From: Bacillota bacterium
GTDB lineage: Bacteria > Bacillota > Clostridia > Acetivibrionales > DTU013
NCBI GenBank assembly: GCA_023435305.1
Contig: JAEYRV010000013.1
Span: 1 to 33,159 of the forward strand
Length of the DNA stretch: 33,159 bases
Reading direction: 5' to 3'
The notes beneath the pieces were generated by a model that did no database searches, had not been told where the DNA came from, and saw only the letters and a list, made by a program, of their open reading frames with translations. Positions 1-8,760 of this stretch are shown here, piece after piece. Both the position numbers and the translations under genes were made by a program. The stretch's first letter is position 1. Each line of letters starts with the position of its first letter.

Positions 1-288
1 TATGCCTGCAGCCTTATTGTTCTGCTCATTTTTTCTTTTTGGATTGAGTTTTCAATGTTCATTCTTGCCAAATACCATTTATTTCAAGGGTTTATCTCTT
101 AAAAACAGTAATTATGCTCATCCCTCTCTTTTATTATAATTATAGCCAAGGCATGTTTCATTTTCAATTTTCTTTTATGTTATTTATATCTTGTTCATTT
201 TTTACTGATATAATATTTTATTAAGAAGCCTGTGGAGTTTTTCCTGATGTACTGTTTAAAACACATGCATAAGGATAAGGAGAACGCA
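1..288. other. Leader region upstream of nagA, no gene seen
   Basis: This AT-rich stretch has no convincing coding frame. It contains T-rich runs near the left edge and a candidate promoter close to nagA. The in-frame extension of nagA upstream to position 232 lacks a ribosome site and is not conserved-looking, so it is treated as untranslated leader. Confidence 0.6.
206..214 (+). promoter_or_regulatory. Candidate extended -10 promoter for nagA
   Basis: The sequence TGATATAAT is a TG-n-TATAAT extended -10 element. No good -35 hexamer lies 16-18 bases upstream, which is tolerated by extended -10 promoters. Transcription would start near 221 and give a leader of roughly 70 bases before nagA. 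This is motif-based inference only. Confidence 0.45.
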
Positions 289-1488
289 ATGAATAAGAAT
301 GTTAGTTTTCTTGATTCAAATGGAGACATTGAAGCACCGTTGATCGTTTTTAAAGGTGCAGATATAATTACGGTAACACAGGTGTTAAGGGGATATGTTC
401 TTGGGTCGGAGGATGGTAAATTTACTTTACTTGAGCCCGAGGAGCAGTTTGAAGAGAGGTCTGATCTGAAGGATGTCAGGGTAATAGATGCAAGAGGGCT
501 GATCATTGCCCCGGGTCTTATCGATGTACACATACATGGCAGCGGCGGCAGGGATACCATGGAAGGTACGATTGATGCGCTGAACACGATCAGCAGCACC
601 ATCGTAAAAAATGGAGTAACATCATTTCTGGCAACAACCATGACGATGGAGCGTGAGATGGTAGATGCAGCCCTTACACAAATAAGGGAAGCAGTCAAAC
701 GCGGGATGCGCGGCGCTCAGCTGTTGGGAGCCCATATGGAAGGACCCTTTATCAATCCGAAATATAAAGGGGCACAAGCCGCCGACAATATCAAGCTGCC
801 AAGCTGGGAATGGATCGAACCATTCAAGGACGTGATAAAGCTGGTCACCATTGCACCGGAGCAGCCTGGTGCAAAGGAGCTGGCCGGCCGGTTGAAGGAG
901 AATAACATAGTTGCATCTATGGGTCATACGGCTGCTACCTATGAAGAGGCAATGGAGGGGATAAAGGCCGGTATTTCCCATACCACACATTTATTCAATG
1001 CCATGTCCGGTGTTCATCACAGAAACCCGGGCACAGTGGTTGCTGCACTGGCAAGTGATGTATATTGCGAGCTGATCGCAGACACGATCCATGTTCACCC
1101 TGGACTTTTTGAGACGGTCAGGAAAGCCAAGGGAGCAGACAGGATAACACTGATCACAGACTGTATGGAAGCAGGCGGAATGCCTGATGGAAACTACACC
1201 CTGGGCGGCCAGCCTGTGATAGTCAATGGAAATGAGGCAAGGCTGACGGACGGAACTCTTGCCGGAAGCGTTCTTCGATTAAACAGGGGATTGTACAACT
1301 TCTATAAAAACACCGGCGCAGAGCTTCATGAGGTATTCAATATGGCCTCTATCAATCCCGCAAAGGAGCTTAGGATAAATAACAGAAAAGGTTCGATCAA
1401 GTTGGGCAAGGATGCAGATTTCATCCTGATCGACGAAAACTTTGATGTCAAAGCCACATATATACGCGGCGCTTGCGTTTATAGATAA
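289..1488 (+). CDS. nagA: N-acetylglucosamine-6-phosphate deacetylase
   Basis: This cytoplasmic amidohydrolase removes the acetyl group from GlcNAc-6-phosphate, giving glucosamine-6-phosphate and acetate in amino-sugar recycling and use. The 399-residue length fits the family. Visible motifs are the HIHG pair (His81, His83) after GLIDV, HMEGPFINP with metal ligand Glu151, MGHTAATYEEA with His213, HTTHLFNAM with His234, and LITDCMEAGG with the catalytic Asp291. The start at 289 is chosen because AAGGAG lies at 277-282; an open extension to 232 lacks a ribosome site. No nagB deaminase is adjacent, so the partner must be elsewhere. A nested inverted repeat follows immediately. Confidence 0.96.
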   Translation: MNKNVSFLDSNGDIEAPLIVFKGADIITVTQVLRGYVLGSEDGKFTLLEPEEQFEERSDLKDVRVIDARGLIIAPGLIDVHIHGSGGRDTMEGTIDALNTISSTIVKNGVTSFLATTMTMEREMVDAALTQIREAVKRGMRGAQLLGAHMEGPFINPKYKGAQAADNIKLPSWEWIEPFKDVIKLVTIAPEQPGAKELAGRLKENNIVASMGHTAATYEEAMEGIKAGISHTTHLFNAMSGVHHRNPGTVVAALASDVYCELIADTIHVHPGLFETVRKAKGADRITLITDCMEAGGMPDGNYTLGGQPVIVNGNEARLTDGTLAGSVLRLNRGLYNFYKNTGAELHEVFNMASINPAKELRINNRKGSIKLGKDADFILIDENFDVKATYIRGACVYR

Positions 1489-1492
1489 TTGA

Positions 1493-1626
1493 CGGGGTCA
1501 GGCTTGAAAAATTCCTTAACTAACGGGGTCAGGCTTGAAAAATTCCCTTATTATTATTACACTAATAATAAGGGAATTTTTCAAGCCTGACCCCGATAAT
1601 AAAGGAATTTTTCAAGCCTGACCCCG
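1493..1626. repeat. Nested inverted repeat with four copies of a ~25-bp motif
   Basis: A motif beginning CGGGGTCAGGCTTGAAAAAT occurs at 1493-1518 and 1524-1550 in direct orientation, and at 1569-1595 and 1602-1626 inverted. The inner pair forms a perfect 33-bp stem (1524-1556 with 1563-1595) around a 6-base loop; the outer copies can extend it. No T-run follows, so it is not a standard intrinsic terminator, though the RNA hairpin would be very stable. The arrangement resembles short non-autonomous repeats, possibly moved by IS200/REP-type tyrosine transposases. That mechanism is inference. Confidence 0.9.
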
Positions 1627-1649
1627 ATTCATTGAGAGGAGATCATATT

Positions 1650-2486
1650 GTGATTGGATGGACAGAGGGGATCCAATGTGCAGTTGAGTACATTGAGAAT
1701 AACCTGACAGAGGAGCTGGATATCCGGGAGATTGCTGAAAAAGCATGCGTTTCAGCGTTTCATTTCCAGAGAATATTCAATGTGCTATGCGGTTTCACAG
1801 TAGGGGAGTACATCAGAAGCCGCAGGCTCAGTATTGCGGCACAGGAGCTTTCCAAGGCAGACGTCAGGGTAATTGATGTCGCAATAAAGTATGGTTATGA
1901 TTCTCCCGACAGCTTTACCCGAGCGTTCACAAAATTTCATGGTATTTCTCCTTCTGCAGCTAAACTAATGGGTGCGAATCTAAAATCATTTGCGCCGGTC
2001 AAATTAAAATTGGTATTGGAGGGTGGAACGATGCTGGAGTATAAAATCGTTGAAAAGGCCCAGTTTACTGTTTTGGGCAAAATAAGAAGCTTTAATTCAG
2101 ATACTGCTTACAATGAGATCCCGAAGTTTTGGCAGGAACATAACCAGAGCGGGGATAAAAACATATGTGGAATGTATGGGATCTGTATGCTCAGTGAAGG
2201 TACGGAATTTGATTATCTGATCGCAGACAATTACCTGCCATGGAATGAGATCCCCGATGGGTATGAGACCAGGGTGATCCCCGGCGGAACATGGGCAGTA
2301 TTTCCCTGCAGAGGCGCATTGCCGAAATCACTGCAGGATGTCAACACAAGGATCTGGAGCGAATGGATGCCAGCCTGCAAGGATTATAAGCTTGCAGGGA
2401 ACTATAATATAGAAATGTATTCACCGCCACAAGGGAACCCGGATGAGTATTATTGTGAGATATGGGTGCCTATACTGAAAGTCTGA
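1650..2486 (+). CDS. AraC-family regulator with GyrI-like effector domain
   Basis: This is a cytoplasmic one-component transcription regulator. Residues about 8-105 are a two-helix-turn-helix AraC DNA-binding domain (LDIREIAEKACVSAFHFQRIF, then DVAIKYGYDSPDSFTRAFTKFHGISP in segments), placed N-terminally. Residues about 125-278 match the GyrI-like/effector-binding fold, with the usual PGGTWAVFPCRG segment and a final YYCEIWVPI strand. Such proteins bind small hydrophobic or cationic compounds, but the ligand here is unknown. The GTG at 1650 is preferred because GAGAGGAG at 1634-1641 sits 8 bases upstream; an in-frame TTG at 1632 is less likely. The ribosome site begins 8 bases after the upstream inverted repeat. 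Confidence 0.9.
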   Translation: MIGWTEGIQCAVEYIENNLTEELDIREIAEKACVSAFHFQRIFNVLCGFTVGEYIRSRRLSIAAQELSKADVRVIDVAIKYGYDSPDSFTRAFTKFHGISPSAAKLMGANLKSFAPVKLKLVLEGGTMLEYKIVEKAQFTVLGKIRSFNSDTAYNEIPKFWQEHNQSGDKNICGMYGICMLSEGTEFDYLIADNYLPWNEIPDGYETRVIPGGTWAVFPCRGALPKSLQDVNTRIWSEWMPACKDYKLAGNYNIEMYSPPQGNPDEYYCEIWVPILKV

Positions 2487-2493
2487 TATTGTG

Positions 2494-5400
2494 TTACTGC
2501 ATAATAGCGTTTTTTGAGAAAATATCCGAAAAAATATCGGCAATGTGCGGGTCAAACTGGGTACCCGCATTTTGCCTGATCCTTTCCAGCGCTGTTTCAT
2601 GTTCCAGCGCCTTTCTATACGGTCTGTCATTTGTCATCGCGTCATATGCATCAACAACGGAGACTATGCGGGAAATCAGCGGGATGCATTCGCCGCCCAA
2701 TCCCTGGGGATACCCTCTGCCGTCCCACCATTCATGATGACATAATATCCCCTCGGCAACCGGAGCAAGCTCAGGTGATGTCTTTGCAATACGATAACCG
2801 ATCTCGGGATGCCTTTTCATCTCCGCCCATTCTATTTCATTCAGCTTATCAGGCTTTGTCAAAATATCATCCCGTATACCCACCTTGCCGATATCATGCA
2901 GGGATGCAAGCAATTCCAGCTTGTCAAGCTCTGCCTGTGACAGGCCAAGGGCCATTCCCACAGCCTTTGATAACGAAACCAGCCTTTGTGCATGCTCCTC
3001 TGTCTCATGGCTTTTTTCGAACATTGTTGCCTTTATCGAAGAGACAATAGCGCTGTGAGTGCTGGTATGCTCAAGCAGCTTGCGCTGATACATATAGCCT
3101 TCTGCGATTTTTACGATTTCCTTTATATCTTCATCAGTTGATTCCTTTGTGGCGCATCCCAGTGATAAACTATGCTGATAAACTTCGTTTGTGTTTATCA
3201 CATCAAATTCTTCCAGTGCGAACTGGATTTTGCGCAAAACTTCGGATGCAGCGTCATTATTGGTTTTGGGCATGATAATCGAGAACTCATCACCACCGGT
3301 CCTGGCCAGGACATCGCCCTCTCTGCAGCAATCATTAAGAATATTTACTATCTCTACTATATGCTTATCCCCTGCAGCATGTCCGAATGCATCATTGATA
3401 AACTTGACCCCATTGATATCTCCGATAATGATCGACAGAGGCAGCAGGTTCTCGTCATCCATGCGTTTGAGCTCGTTCTCAAAGAACCTTCGGTTATATA
3501 TACCGGTAAGAAAGTCGAGCTTACTCAGGTTAATAAGGTCTTCCTCAGCCTGTTTTCTGTCCGTGATATCAATTGAGAACCCAAGGAACCGCTTGTCGGA
3601 AATTCTTACCGCATCCACCGTCCACCATCTGATCGAACTGTCTTTATGTATATATTTCAGTTCTGCACTCATTTTGCCCGTTTCCAGCAGTGCTTCAAAA
3701 TAACGGACAGCTTCATCCATCGATTCATCAGCGGTGATATCCTTTATATTCATAGTCAGCAGTTCTTCTCTGGTGTAGCCTGATATAATGGAAGCCGCTT
3801 TATTGCTGTCAATATAGTTTCCGCACTCATCAACAACAATAACGGCGTATGGTGAATTTTCGATATAACTGCTGTATTTTTTTTCACTATCTTTCAGTGC
3901 TTGCTCTGCTATAACGAGAGCTGTTACATCGATACCAAGGTAACCAAACAGTTTTTCGTTTGAGTTACTTGTGTCGATAGAGAACAGTCTGCTTTCAAAG
4001 TATCTTTTTTCTCCTTCCAGCTCAAATATATCAGTACTTTCAATGATCTGGCATGCTGTTGTCGGATTATCTGAGAGATACAGGGCCTTCTTCAAAATAT
4101 CCGACAACCCCAGCTGCTCCATATCTCTGACAAGCATTTCTTCCCGCGATAAGCCCATTATTATTTCTGCAGCGGCAGATATATCGGCAATGATTCCCTT
4201 ATCATCGAAAATGATCATCGGACTGTTGCTGTTGTCAAGAAGTCCCCTCAGTCTTGCCAAAGTCATGGATAATTTCTCTTCTGCCTTGATCCGCGATGTA
4301 TCATCTGAAAAAGTACAGACAAACTGCATGGGTGCAGGCTGATATGCCATGACACGGAAATGCTTGTCCGTGGCCGCCGCATAGTTTCTGAACTTCACCG
4401 ATTCTCCGGTCAGGGCCACCTTTCCGTATGTTTCGATCCAATAGGTCTCTGTATCAGGCATTATCTCCAGAACGGTCTTTCCAACGATCTCAGATGCCTT
4501 TTTTTCAACGATTTGCTCAAATGCCGGATTAACAGCAAGAAATCTGTAGTCTATGGGATTTCCATGCTGGTCGCATATGATCTCGTGAAGTGCAAATCCA
4601 TCCACCATTGAATTGAAAAGCAGATGGTAATCGTGCTCAGCTTTTTTCTCGGCAGTAATATCCTGAATGATCGTATACACCTGTGACAATGTGCCATCTG
4701 ATTCCAGTATTGGAGCGGCATTCACAGAAAGCCAGATATGAGCGCCGAGTTTTGGCTGAAACACGCCCATTACTATCGGGCCGTAAGGTTTACCTGTCCG
4801 CAGGGCGATCATTGACGGGTGCTCCGAGCCCGGCATCTCTGCCCCGCCTTCATAGACCGTCCTCCAGTTCGGATCATGTGATGTCCTTCCTGTCATCTGA
4901 TCGAGGGTCAATCCTAAAATCCTTTCAGCCTCGGGATTCGCTGAGATTATTGTTCCATCCGCTGCCTGGCACACTATGCCCTGTGTCATTTTTTCAAAAA
5001 GCTTGCTGTACTTGAGTTCGCTTTGGCGCAGCTCAGTTTCAGCTTTTTTCTGTTCGTTGTATAACAGCCTGAATTTCTCTTCCGACTTCTTAAGCTCGTC
5101 TCTTATGTGCCAGAATGCCTCCTGCTTGGTAAGCAAGAGATAAAGAGCCACTGTTGCGGCAGGATATATGATCAATACAGGCAGAGTTATCTCCCGGACT
5201 ACGTTTATACTGTTGGGATAGGGTAAAAGGAACATACATGCTATCATTGTGATATGGACTGTCAAGCCCATAACATATGTATTTAACCAGTGCAGCTTTT
5301 TTGTCTTTAAATGCAGCCACCGTCTCCATATCGAACCGATAATTGCGCTGGTTAAAATAACAGTGATTCCTGGCAGAACTCCGATACCACCCTGTAATAT

Positions 5401-5682
5401 TCTGAAGATAATGGCCGGGATTATTGTAATGATTGTAGGTAGAGGGCCAAGTACTAATGCCGTAACACTGATGAGGATGGATCTTGTATCAAATACGACT
5501 CCAGGGATGAGCTTAAAGGGCATCAACATAATTGCAATACATGTTAAGGCCGATAATATGCCGCTTGCTACTTGATTTTTATAAGGTTGAATAAACATAT
5601 GATGGGTAAGCTCATATATTATTGACAAAATCACAAGTAAGGCGGCGTTGTTCAATAGTGTAATAATTGCCGCTTGCTGCAT
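2494..5682 (-). CDS. Membrane PAS-sensor GGDEF/HD-GYP cyclic-di-GMP enzyme
   Basis: This 1062-residue sensor probably makes and/or breaks cyclic-di-GMP. Residues about 1-190 form a 5TMR-LYT-like membrane sensor of several hydrophobic helices. About four PAS domains follow (roughly 225-345, 350-470, 475-600, 605-720). The GGDEF domain (about 725-880) keeps the TGGDEF active-site loop near 796 and an I-site RxxD (REGD) exactly five residues before it. The HD-GYP domain (about 890-1055) has HDIGKVGI and HHEWWDGRGYPQG, so both activities look possible. The start has AGGGAGGT just upstream. It converges with the AraC gene with 7 bases between stops, and diverges from a similar enzyme at 5995. Confidence 0.93.
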   Translation of the reverse strand: MQQAAIITLLNNAALLVILSIIYELTHHMFIQPYKNQVASGILSALTCIAIMLMPFKLIPGVVFDTRSILISVTALVLGPLPTIITIIPAIIFRILQGGIGVLPGITVILTSAIIGSIWRRWLHLKTKKLHWLNTYVMGLTVHITMIACMFLLPYPNSINVVREITLPVLIIYPAATVALYLLLTKQEAFWHIRDELKKSEEKFRLLYNEQKKAETELRQSELKYSKLFEKMTQGIVCQAADGTIISANPEAERILGLTLDQMTGRTSHDPNWRTVYEGGAEMPGSEHPSMIALRTGKPYGPIVMGVFQPKLGAHIWLSVNAAPILESDGTLSQVYTIIQDITAEKKAEHDYHLLFNSMVDGFALHEIICDQHGNPIDYRFLAVNPAFEQIVEKKASEIVGKTVLEIMPDTETYWIETYGKVALTGESVKFRNYAAATDKHFRVMAYQPAPMQFVCTFSDDTSRIKAEEKLSMTLARLRGLLDNSNSPMIIFDDKGIIADISAAAEIIMGLSREEMLVRDMEQLGLSDILKKALYLSDNPTTACQIIESTDIFELEGEKRYFESRLFSIDTSNSNEKLFGYLGIDVTALVIAEQALKDSEKKYSSYIENSPYAVIVVDECGNYIDSNKAASIISGYTREELLTMNIKDITADESMDEAVRYFEALLETGKMSAELKYIHKDSSIRWWTVDAVRISDKRFLGFSIDITDRKQAEEDLINLSKLDFLTGIYNRRFFENELKRMDDENLLPLSIIIGDINGVKFINDAFGHAAGDKHIVEIVNILNDCCREGDVLARTGGDEFSIIMPKTNNDAASEVLRKIQFALEEFDVINTNEVYQHSLSLGCATKESTDEDIKEIVKIAEGYMYQRKLLEHTSTHSAIVSSIKATMFEKSHETEEHAQRLVSLSKAVGMALGLSQAELDKLELLASLHDIGKVGIRDDILTKPDKLNEIEWAEMKRHPEIGYRIAKTSPELAPVAEGILCHHEWWDGRGYPQGLGGECIPLISRIVSVVDAYDAMTNDRPYRKALEHETALERIRQNAGTQFDPHIADIFSDIFSKNAIMQ

Positions 5683-5803
5683 TTTCTACCTCCCTGTTTG
5701 GCAGATCCGTTTTGCTTATCATCACTTATCAGTGATTCAACCTGACTATTTTGGATAGAACCAATGCCGCGCAAAAATAATCTGGTAGACATATTTTTAC
5801 TAT

Positions 5804-5832
5804 ATTATACATTATATTGCTTCATTTGTCAC
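5804..5832 (-). promoter_or_regulatory. Candidate sigma-A promoter of the 1062-residue sensor gene
   Basis: Reading the minus strand, GTGACA (5832-5827) is followed after 17 bases by a perfect TATAAT (5809-5804). Transcription would start near 5797, giving a leader of about 115 bases to the start codon at 5682. Confidence 0.6.
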
Positions 5833-5906
5833 GATTAAAACATATATCACCCTCATTATCCTTAACAGGAAGAAAAAAGGATGATAAAAAACCGGTAATA
5901 TTTTGC

Positions 5907-5936
5907 TTGAAAAAAACTGATGATTACTGATATAGT
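5907..5936 (+). promoter_or_regulatory. Candidate sigma-A promoter of the 557-residue GGDEF/HD-GYP gene
   Basis: TTGAAA (5907-5912) and TATAGT (5931-5936) are separated by 18 bases. Transcription would begin near 5943, downstream of the ATG at 5920. This supports the start codon at 5995. Confidence 0.5.
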
Positions 5937-5994
5937 AGATGTAGTAAAAACTGTCTGCTTATTTGAACAATATTTTGAACAGCCAGGAGATTTT

Positions 5995-7668
5995 ATGGAA
6001 ACATCCGTAGTTTTATTAGTAGCATCACTTGGATCTATTGCAGTCCTGCTTATGCTGTATGTTTATATTTTCACGTTTGAACGCAGATATTTTCTGATGC
6101 TGTGGTTTGCCGGCTGGTTTATAATTGCATTGAACTATTCTCTGGATGCGTTTTTCTCATATCTGCTAAGGGAGAATCAGCTGATTTTCTTAATAAGCCT
6201 TTGTACCTATTTCTATGCAAATCTCATCATATCATGGGGCACTCTGCTGTTCCTGAAAACCAAAGTCAAAACAGTTCAGCTCTTTGGGATCGGGATGACA
6301 TGGCTGATCCTGTTCGTTGTATTTGCGCTGATGGGGCTGCCGGCTTTGTATATGATCCAATACATGTATTTATCTGTGTTTGCTCTTTTCACACTGACAG
6401 GGATCATTATGATCAGATCGGTAAAAAAGTACGGCAGGATGACTCTGGTATTAGGCTGGCTCAATTTAGCCTGGGTCGCCAATAACCTGATTTTTTCGTA
6501 TGTTTTGAAAATGCCCTATATGGCTCCCTACATCGTTTCACAACTCCTGCTGCTTTTAAATGCCATTGGTCTGATCCAGCTCTGTTTTAAAGAGCAAAAG
6601 GAAGCGATCCGGGAAGGACTGGACCACATATCCTATCTCACGTTATATGACGGATTGACCGGATTGTATAATAAAACATATTTTGATGACAGACTTCAGG
6701 AGATGGAAGAGAAAGAAGAATATCTGCCGATTTCTCTTATCATTGGTGATATGAACGGGCTGAAATTTGTTAACGATGTTTTTGGCCATCATGAAGGTGA
6801 TAACAGGCTGAAAAAAGTTGCGCGCATTATACAGGACTCCTGCCGCCCAAATGATATTGTCGCAAGATGGGGCGGTGATGAATTCGCTGTCATTCTCCCA
6901 AATACAGACATGGAAACGGCCATTACAATTCGGGATAAGATCACTGCAGCCTGCAGCAGCTATCAGGAGAGTGAGCTTCTTTTGGGTATATCTCTGGGGG
7001 TGTCAACAAAAACTGATTCCGGAACCAGCCTTTCAACGGTTTTAAAGGAAGCAGAGGACCTGATGTATCATGTTAAGCTGATCGAGGGCAGGAGAGACAA
7101 GGGAGCGATTGCCCAGACCCTGGGGAAGGTGCTTCAGGCAAATGATTATGAAATGAAAGGGCATATCGAAAGACTCCAAATACTCGCAAAGGACTTTGCG
7201 GCAGTACTTGGCCTATCCGAGGAAAATCTGCATACCCTGATCCAGGCTGCGACGCTTCATGATATCGGCAAAATAGGAATATCCAAAGATATTATCATGA
7301 AGAAGAAGTCCTCCCTTGATGAAGAAGAATGGATCGCCATGAAAAAGCATGTGGAAATTGGTTACAGGATCGCACAGGCTTCCGGAGATTTTGCCCATCT
7401 TGCAGACATAATACTATATCACCATGAATGGTGGAATGGAGAGGGATATCCCCAGGGTATCAAGGGGGAGGAGATCCCTCTCTTATCACGCATTATAACC
7501 ATATTGGACGCGTTTGATGTCATGACCCACCGGAAATGGGACAAGCCGGTCATGACCGGGGAAGAGGCTTTGCTGGAACTGGACCGCAAGGCGGGCAGCC
7601 AGTTTGATCCAACTCTTGTTCAGCATTTTATCCGGATGATGAATGATAAGCCTAAAGCCCAAGGTTAA
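5995..7668 (+). CDS. Membrane GGDEF/HD-GYP cyclic-di-GMP enzyme
   Basis: This 557-residue protein is probably a bifunctional cyclic-di-GMP cyclase/phosphodiesterase. Residues about 1-200 hold roughly seven hydrophobic membrane segments. The GGDEF domain (about 215-370) has DGLTGLYNK, GDMNGLKFVND, an I-site RPND five residues before the active-site loop, and WGGDEF near 293. The HD-GYP domain (about 385-550) has HDIGK at 422 and HHEWWNGEGYPQG near 484. No PAS domain is present, unlike its divergent neighbour, whose C-terminal half is clearly similar; they probably arose by duplication or share a signal output. The ATG at 5995 is chosen because AGGAG at 5985-5989 precedes it; the longer frame from 5920 starts upstream of the likely transcript. 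Confidence 0.93.
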   Translation: METSVVLLVASLGSIAVLLMLYVYIFTFERRYFLMLWFAGWFIIALNYSLDAFFSYLLRENQLIFLISLCTYFYANLIISWGTLLFLKTKVKTVQLFGIGMTWLILFVVFALMGLPALYMIQYMYLSVFALFTLTGIIMIRSVKKYGRMTLVLGWLNLAWVANNLIFSYVLKMPYMAPYIVSQLLLLLNAIGLIQLCFKEQKEAIREGLDHISYLTLYDGLTGLYNKTYFDDRLQEMEEKEEYLPISLIIGDMNGLKFVNDVFGHHEGDNRLKKVARIIQDSCRPNDIVARWGGDEFAVILPNTDMETAITIRDKITAACSSYQESELLLGISLGVSTKTDSGTSLSTVLKEAEDLMYHVKLIEGRRDKGAIAQTLGKVLQANDYEMKGHIERLQILAKDFAAVLGLSEENLHTLIQAATLHDIGKIGISKDIIMKKKSSLDEEEWIAMKKHVEIGYRIAQASGDFAHLADIILYHHEWWNGEGYPQGIKGEEIPLLSRIITILDAFDVMTHRKWDKPVMTGEEALLELDRKAGSQFDPTLVQHFIRMMNDKPKAQG

Positions 7669-7669
7669 A

Positions 7670-8731
7670 TTACTTTATTTCCTCGTCGAATACGATGGCT
7701 ACCTTTCCGCATTTGCCTTCTGCCATAAGACTATAAGCCTCTGCTGCATTGTTGAGAGTAAAACGGTGTGTTACCAGGTCTTCGGGATGGATGCCCCATC
7801 GTACCAGCCTTTCAGTGAGCTCCTCCATCTTCCAGATGCTCGTTACCCATGAACCGTATATTGTTTTTTGATCGTGAATAATATCCGGACTGGGATTGAA
7901 TTCAACTGTTCCGCCTTCACCTACGAATGCGATGCGGCCCCATTTGCGTGTTGCGCGGATGGCAAGCTGTCTGCCGGAGGTATGACCCGAACAGTCGATG
8001 GCTCGTTCTACTCCGTTTCCTCCGGTCAGGCTGCGAATTTTATCCAGCGTGTCAGGAGCATTGGTGAATACATGATCTGCCAGCTTCTTGTCCACTGCGA
8101 GCTTGCAGCGTTCTTCTGCGATATCCACTCCGATGAGTGTCTGTGCGCCCATTGCTTTGGCAAGCATCAGTGTTGCCAGACCGACTGGACCCAGACCTAC
8201 GACCAGCACTGCATCGTTTCCGGAAATACCGATTTTTTCGAGGCCTTCATAGACCGTACCAAAACCGCATGCGATCTGGGCTCCGTCTGTATATGTCAGC
8301 TCATCGGGGAGAAGGACAAGATCCCTTTCTTCAGCAAGTATATAAGGCGCCATACCGCCGTCTCTCTGCCAGCCATATGCGGCACGAAGAGGACTGGTAC
8401 AGCTTATCATATATCCCCTGCGGCAGTCGTTGCACAAACCGCAGCCTGAAATATGATACACAACTACCCGGTCACCTTCCTTGAATCTTCTCATTCCAGG
8501 TCCGCATTTCACGATCTGTCCTGCCGGTTCATGTCCGGCGATCTTGTTCTGGTAGCCCTCCGGACCTTTCCCCAGATGTTCATGGTAGATCGCCCGGATA
8601 TCGCTGCCGCAGATGGTTGAGGATTTTGTACGGATCAATACCTGGCCGTGTCCCGGCTCCGGAATTTCCACATCTTTGAGCACCACTGTGCTGTCGCCCG
8701 GCAAATATGCGCCCTTCATCAAATTATCCAT
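7670..8731 (-). CDS. Zinc-dependent alcohol dehydrogenase (MDR family)
   Basis: This cytoplasmic NAD(P)-dependent medium-chain dehydrogenase/reductase oxidises an alcohol or polyol, or reduces the matching carbonyl. All zinc sites are visible: catalytic ligands Cys41 (ICGSD), His67-Glu68 (GHEPAG) and Cys155 (ACGFGT), and structural Cys97, Cys100, Cys103 and Cys111. The Rossmann motif GLGPVG is at 179-184. The 353-residue length is normal. GGAGGG precedes the ATG. It is the second gene after the aldo/keto reductase, with 29 bases between them, so the two are probably co-transcribed and may act on related carbonyl substrates. The substrate cannot be read from sequence. Its stop lies one base from the stop of the convergent GGDEF/HD-GYP gene. 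Confidence 0.92.
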   Translation of the reverse strand: MDNLMKGAYLPGDSTVVLKDVEIPEPGHGQVLIRTKSSTICGSDIRAIYHEHLGKGPEGYQNKIAGHEPAGQIVKCGPGMRRFKEGDRVVVYHISGCGLCNDCRRGYMISCTSPLRAAYGWQRDGGMAPYILAEERDLVLLPDELTYTDGAQIACGFGTVYEGLEKIGISGNDAVLVVGLGPVGLATLMLAKAMGAQTLIGVDIAEERCKLAVDKKLADHVFTNAPDTLDKIRSLTGGNGVERAIDCSGHTSGRQLAIRATRKWGRIAFVGEGGTVEFNPSPDIIHDQKTIYGSWVTSIWKMEELTERLVRWGIHPEDLVTHRFTLNNAAEAYSLMAEGKCGKVAIVFDEEIK

Positions 8732-8760
8732 AATTACCCTCCATTATATTAATGCTCTTG

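Larger units (their letters stand above)
5683..5994. other. Shared divergent promoter region
   Basis: These 312 bases separate two divergent cyclic-di-GMP enzymes. They carry one candidate promoter on each strand. The leader of the minus-strand gene (about 115 bases) was checked for cyclic-di-GMP riboswitch signatures such as GCAAAGC plus a tetraloop receptor, and none was seen. No small gene is supported. Confidence 0.6.

Noticed and set aside
5683..5795. Riboswitch in the leader of the 1062-residue sensor
   Set aside because: Only a small CACTGATAAGTG hairpin is visible; no conserved aptamer core was found.
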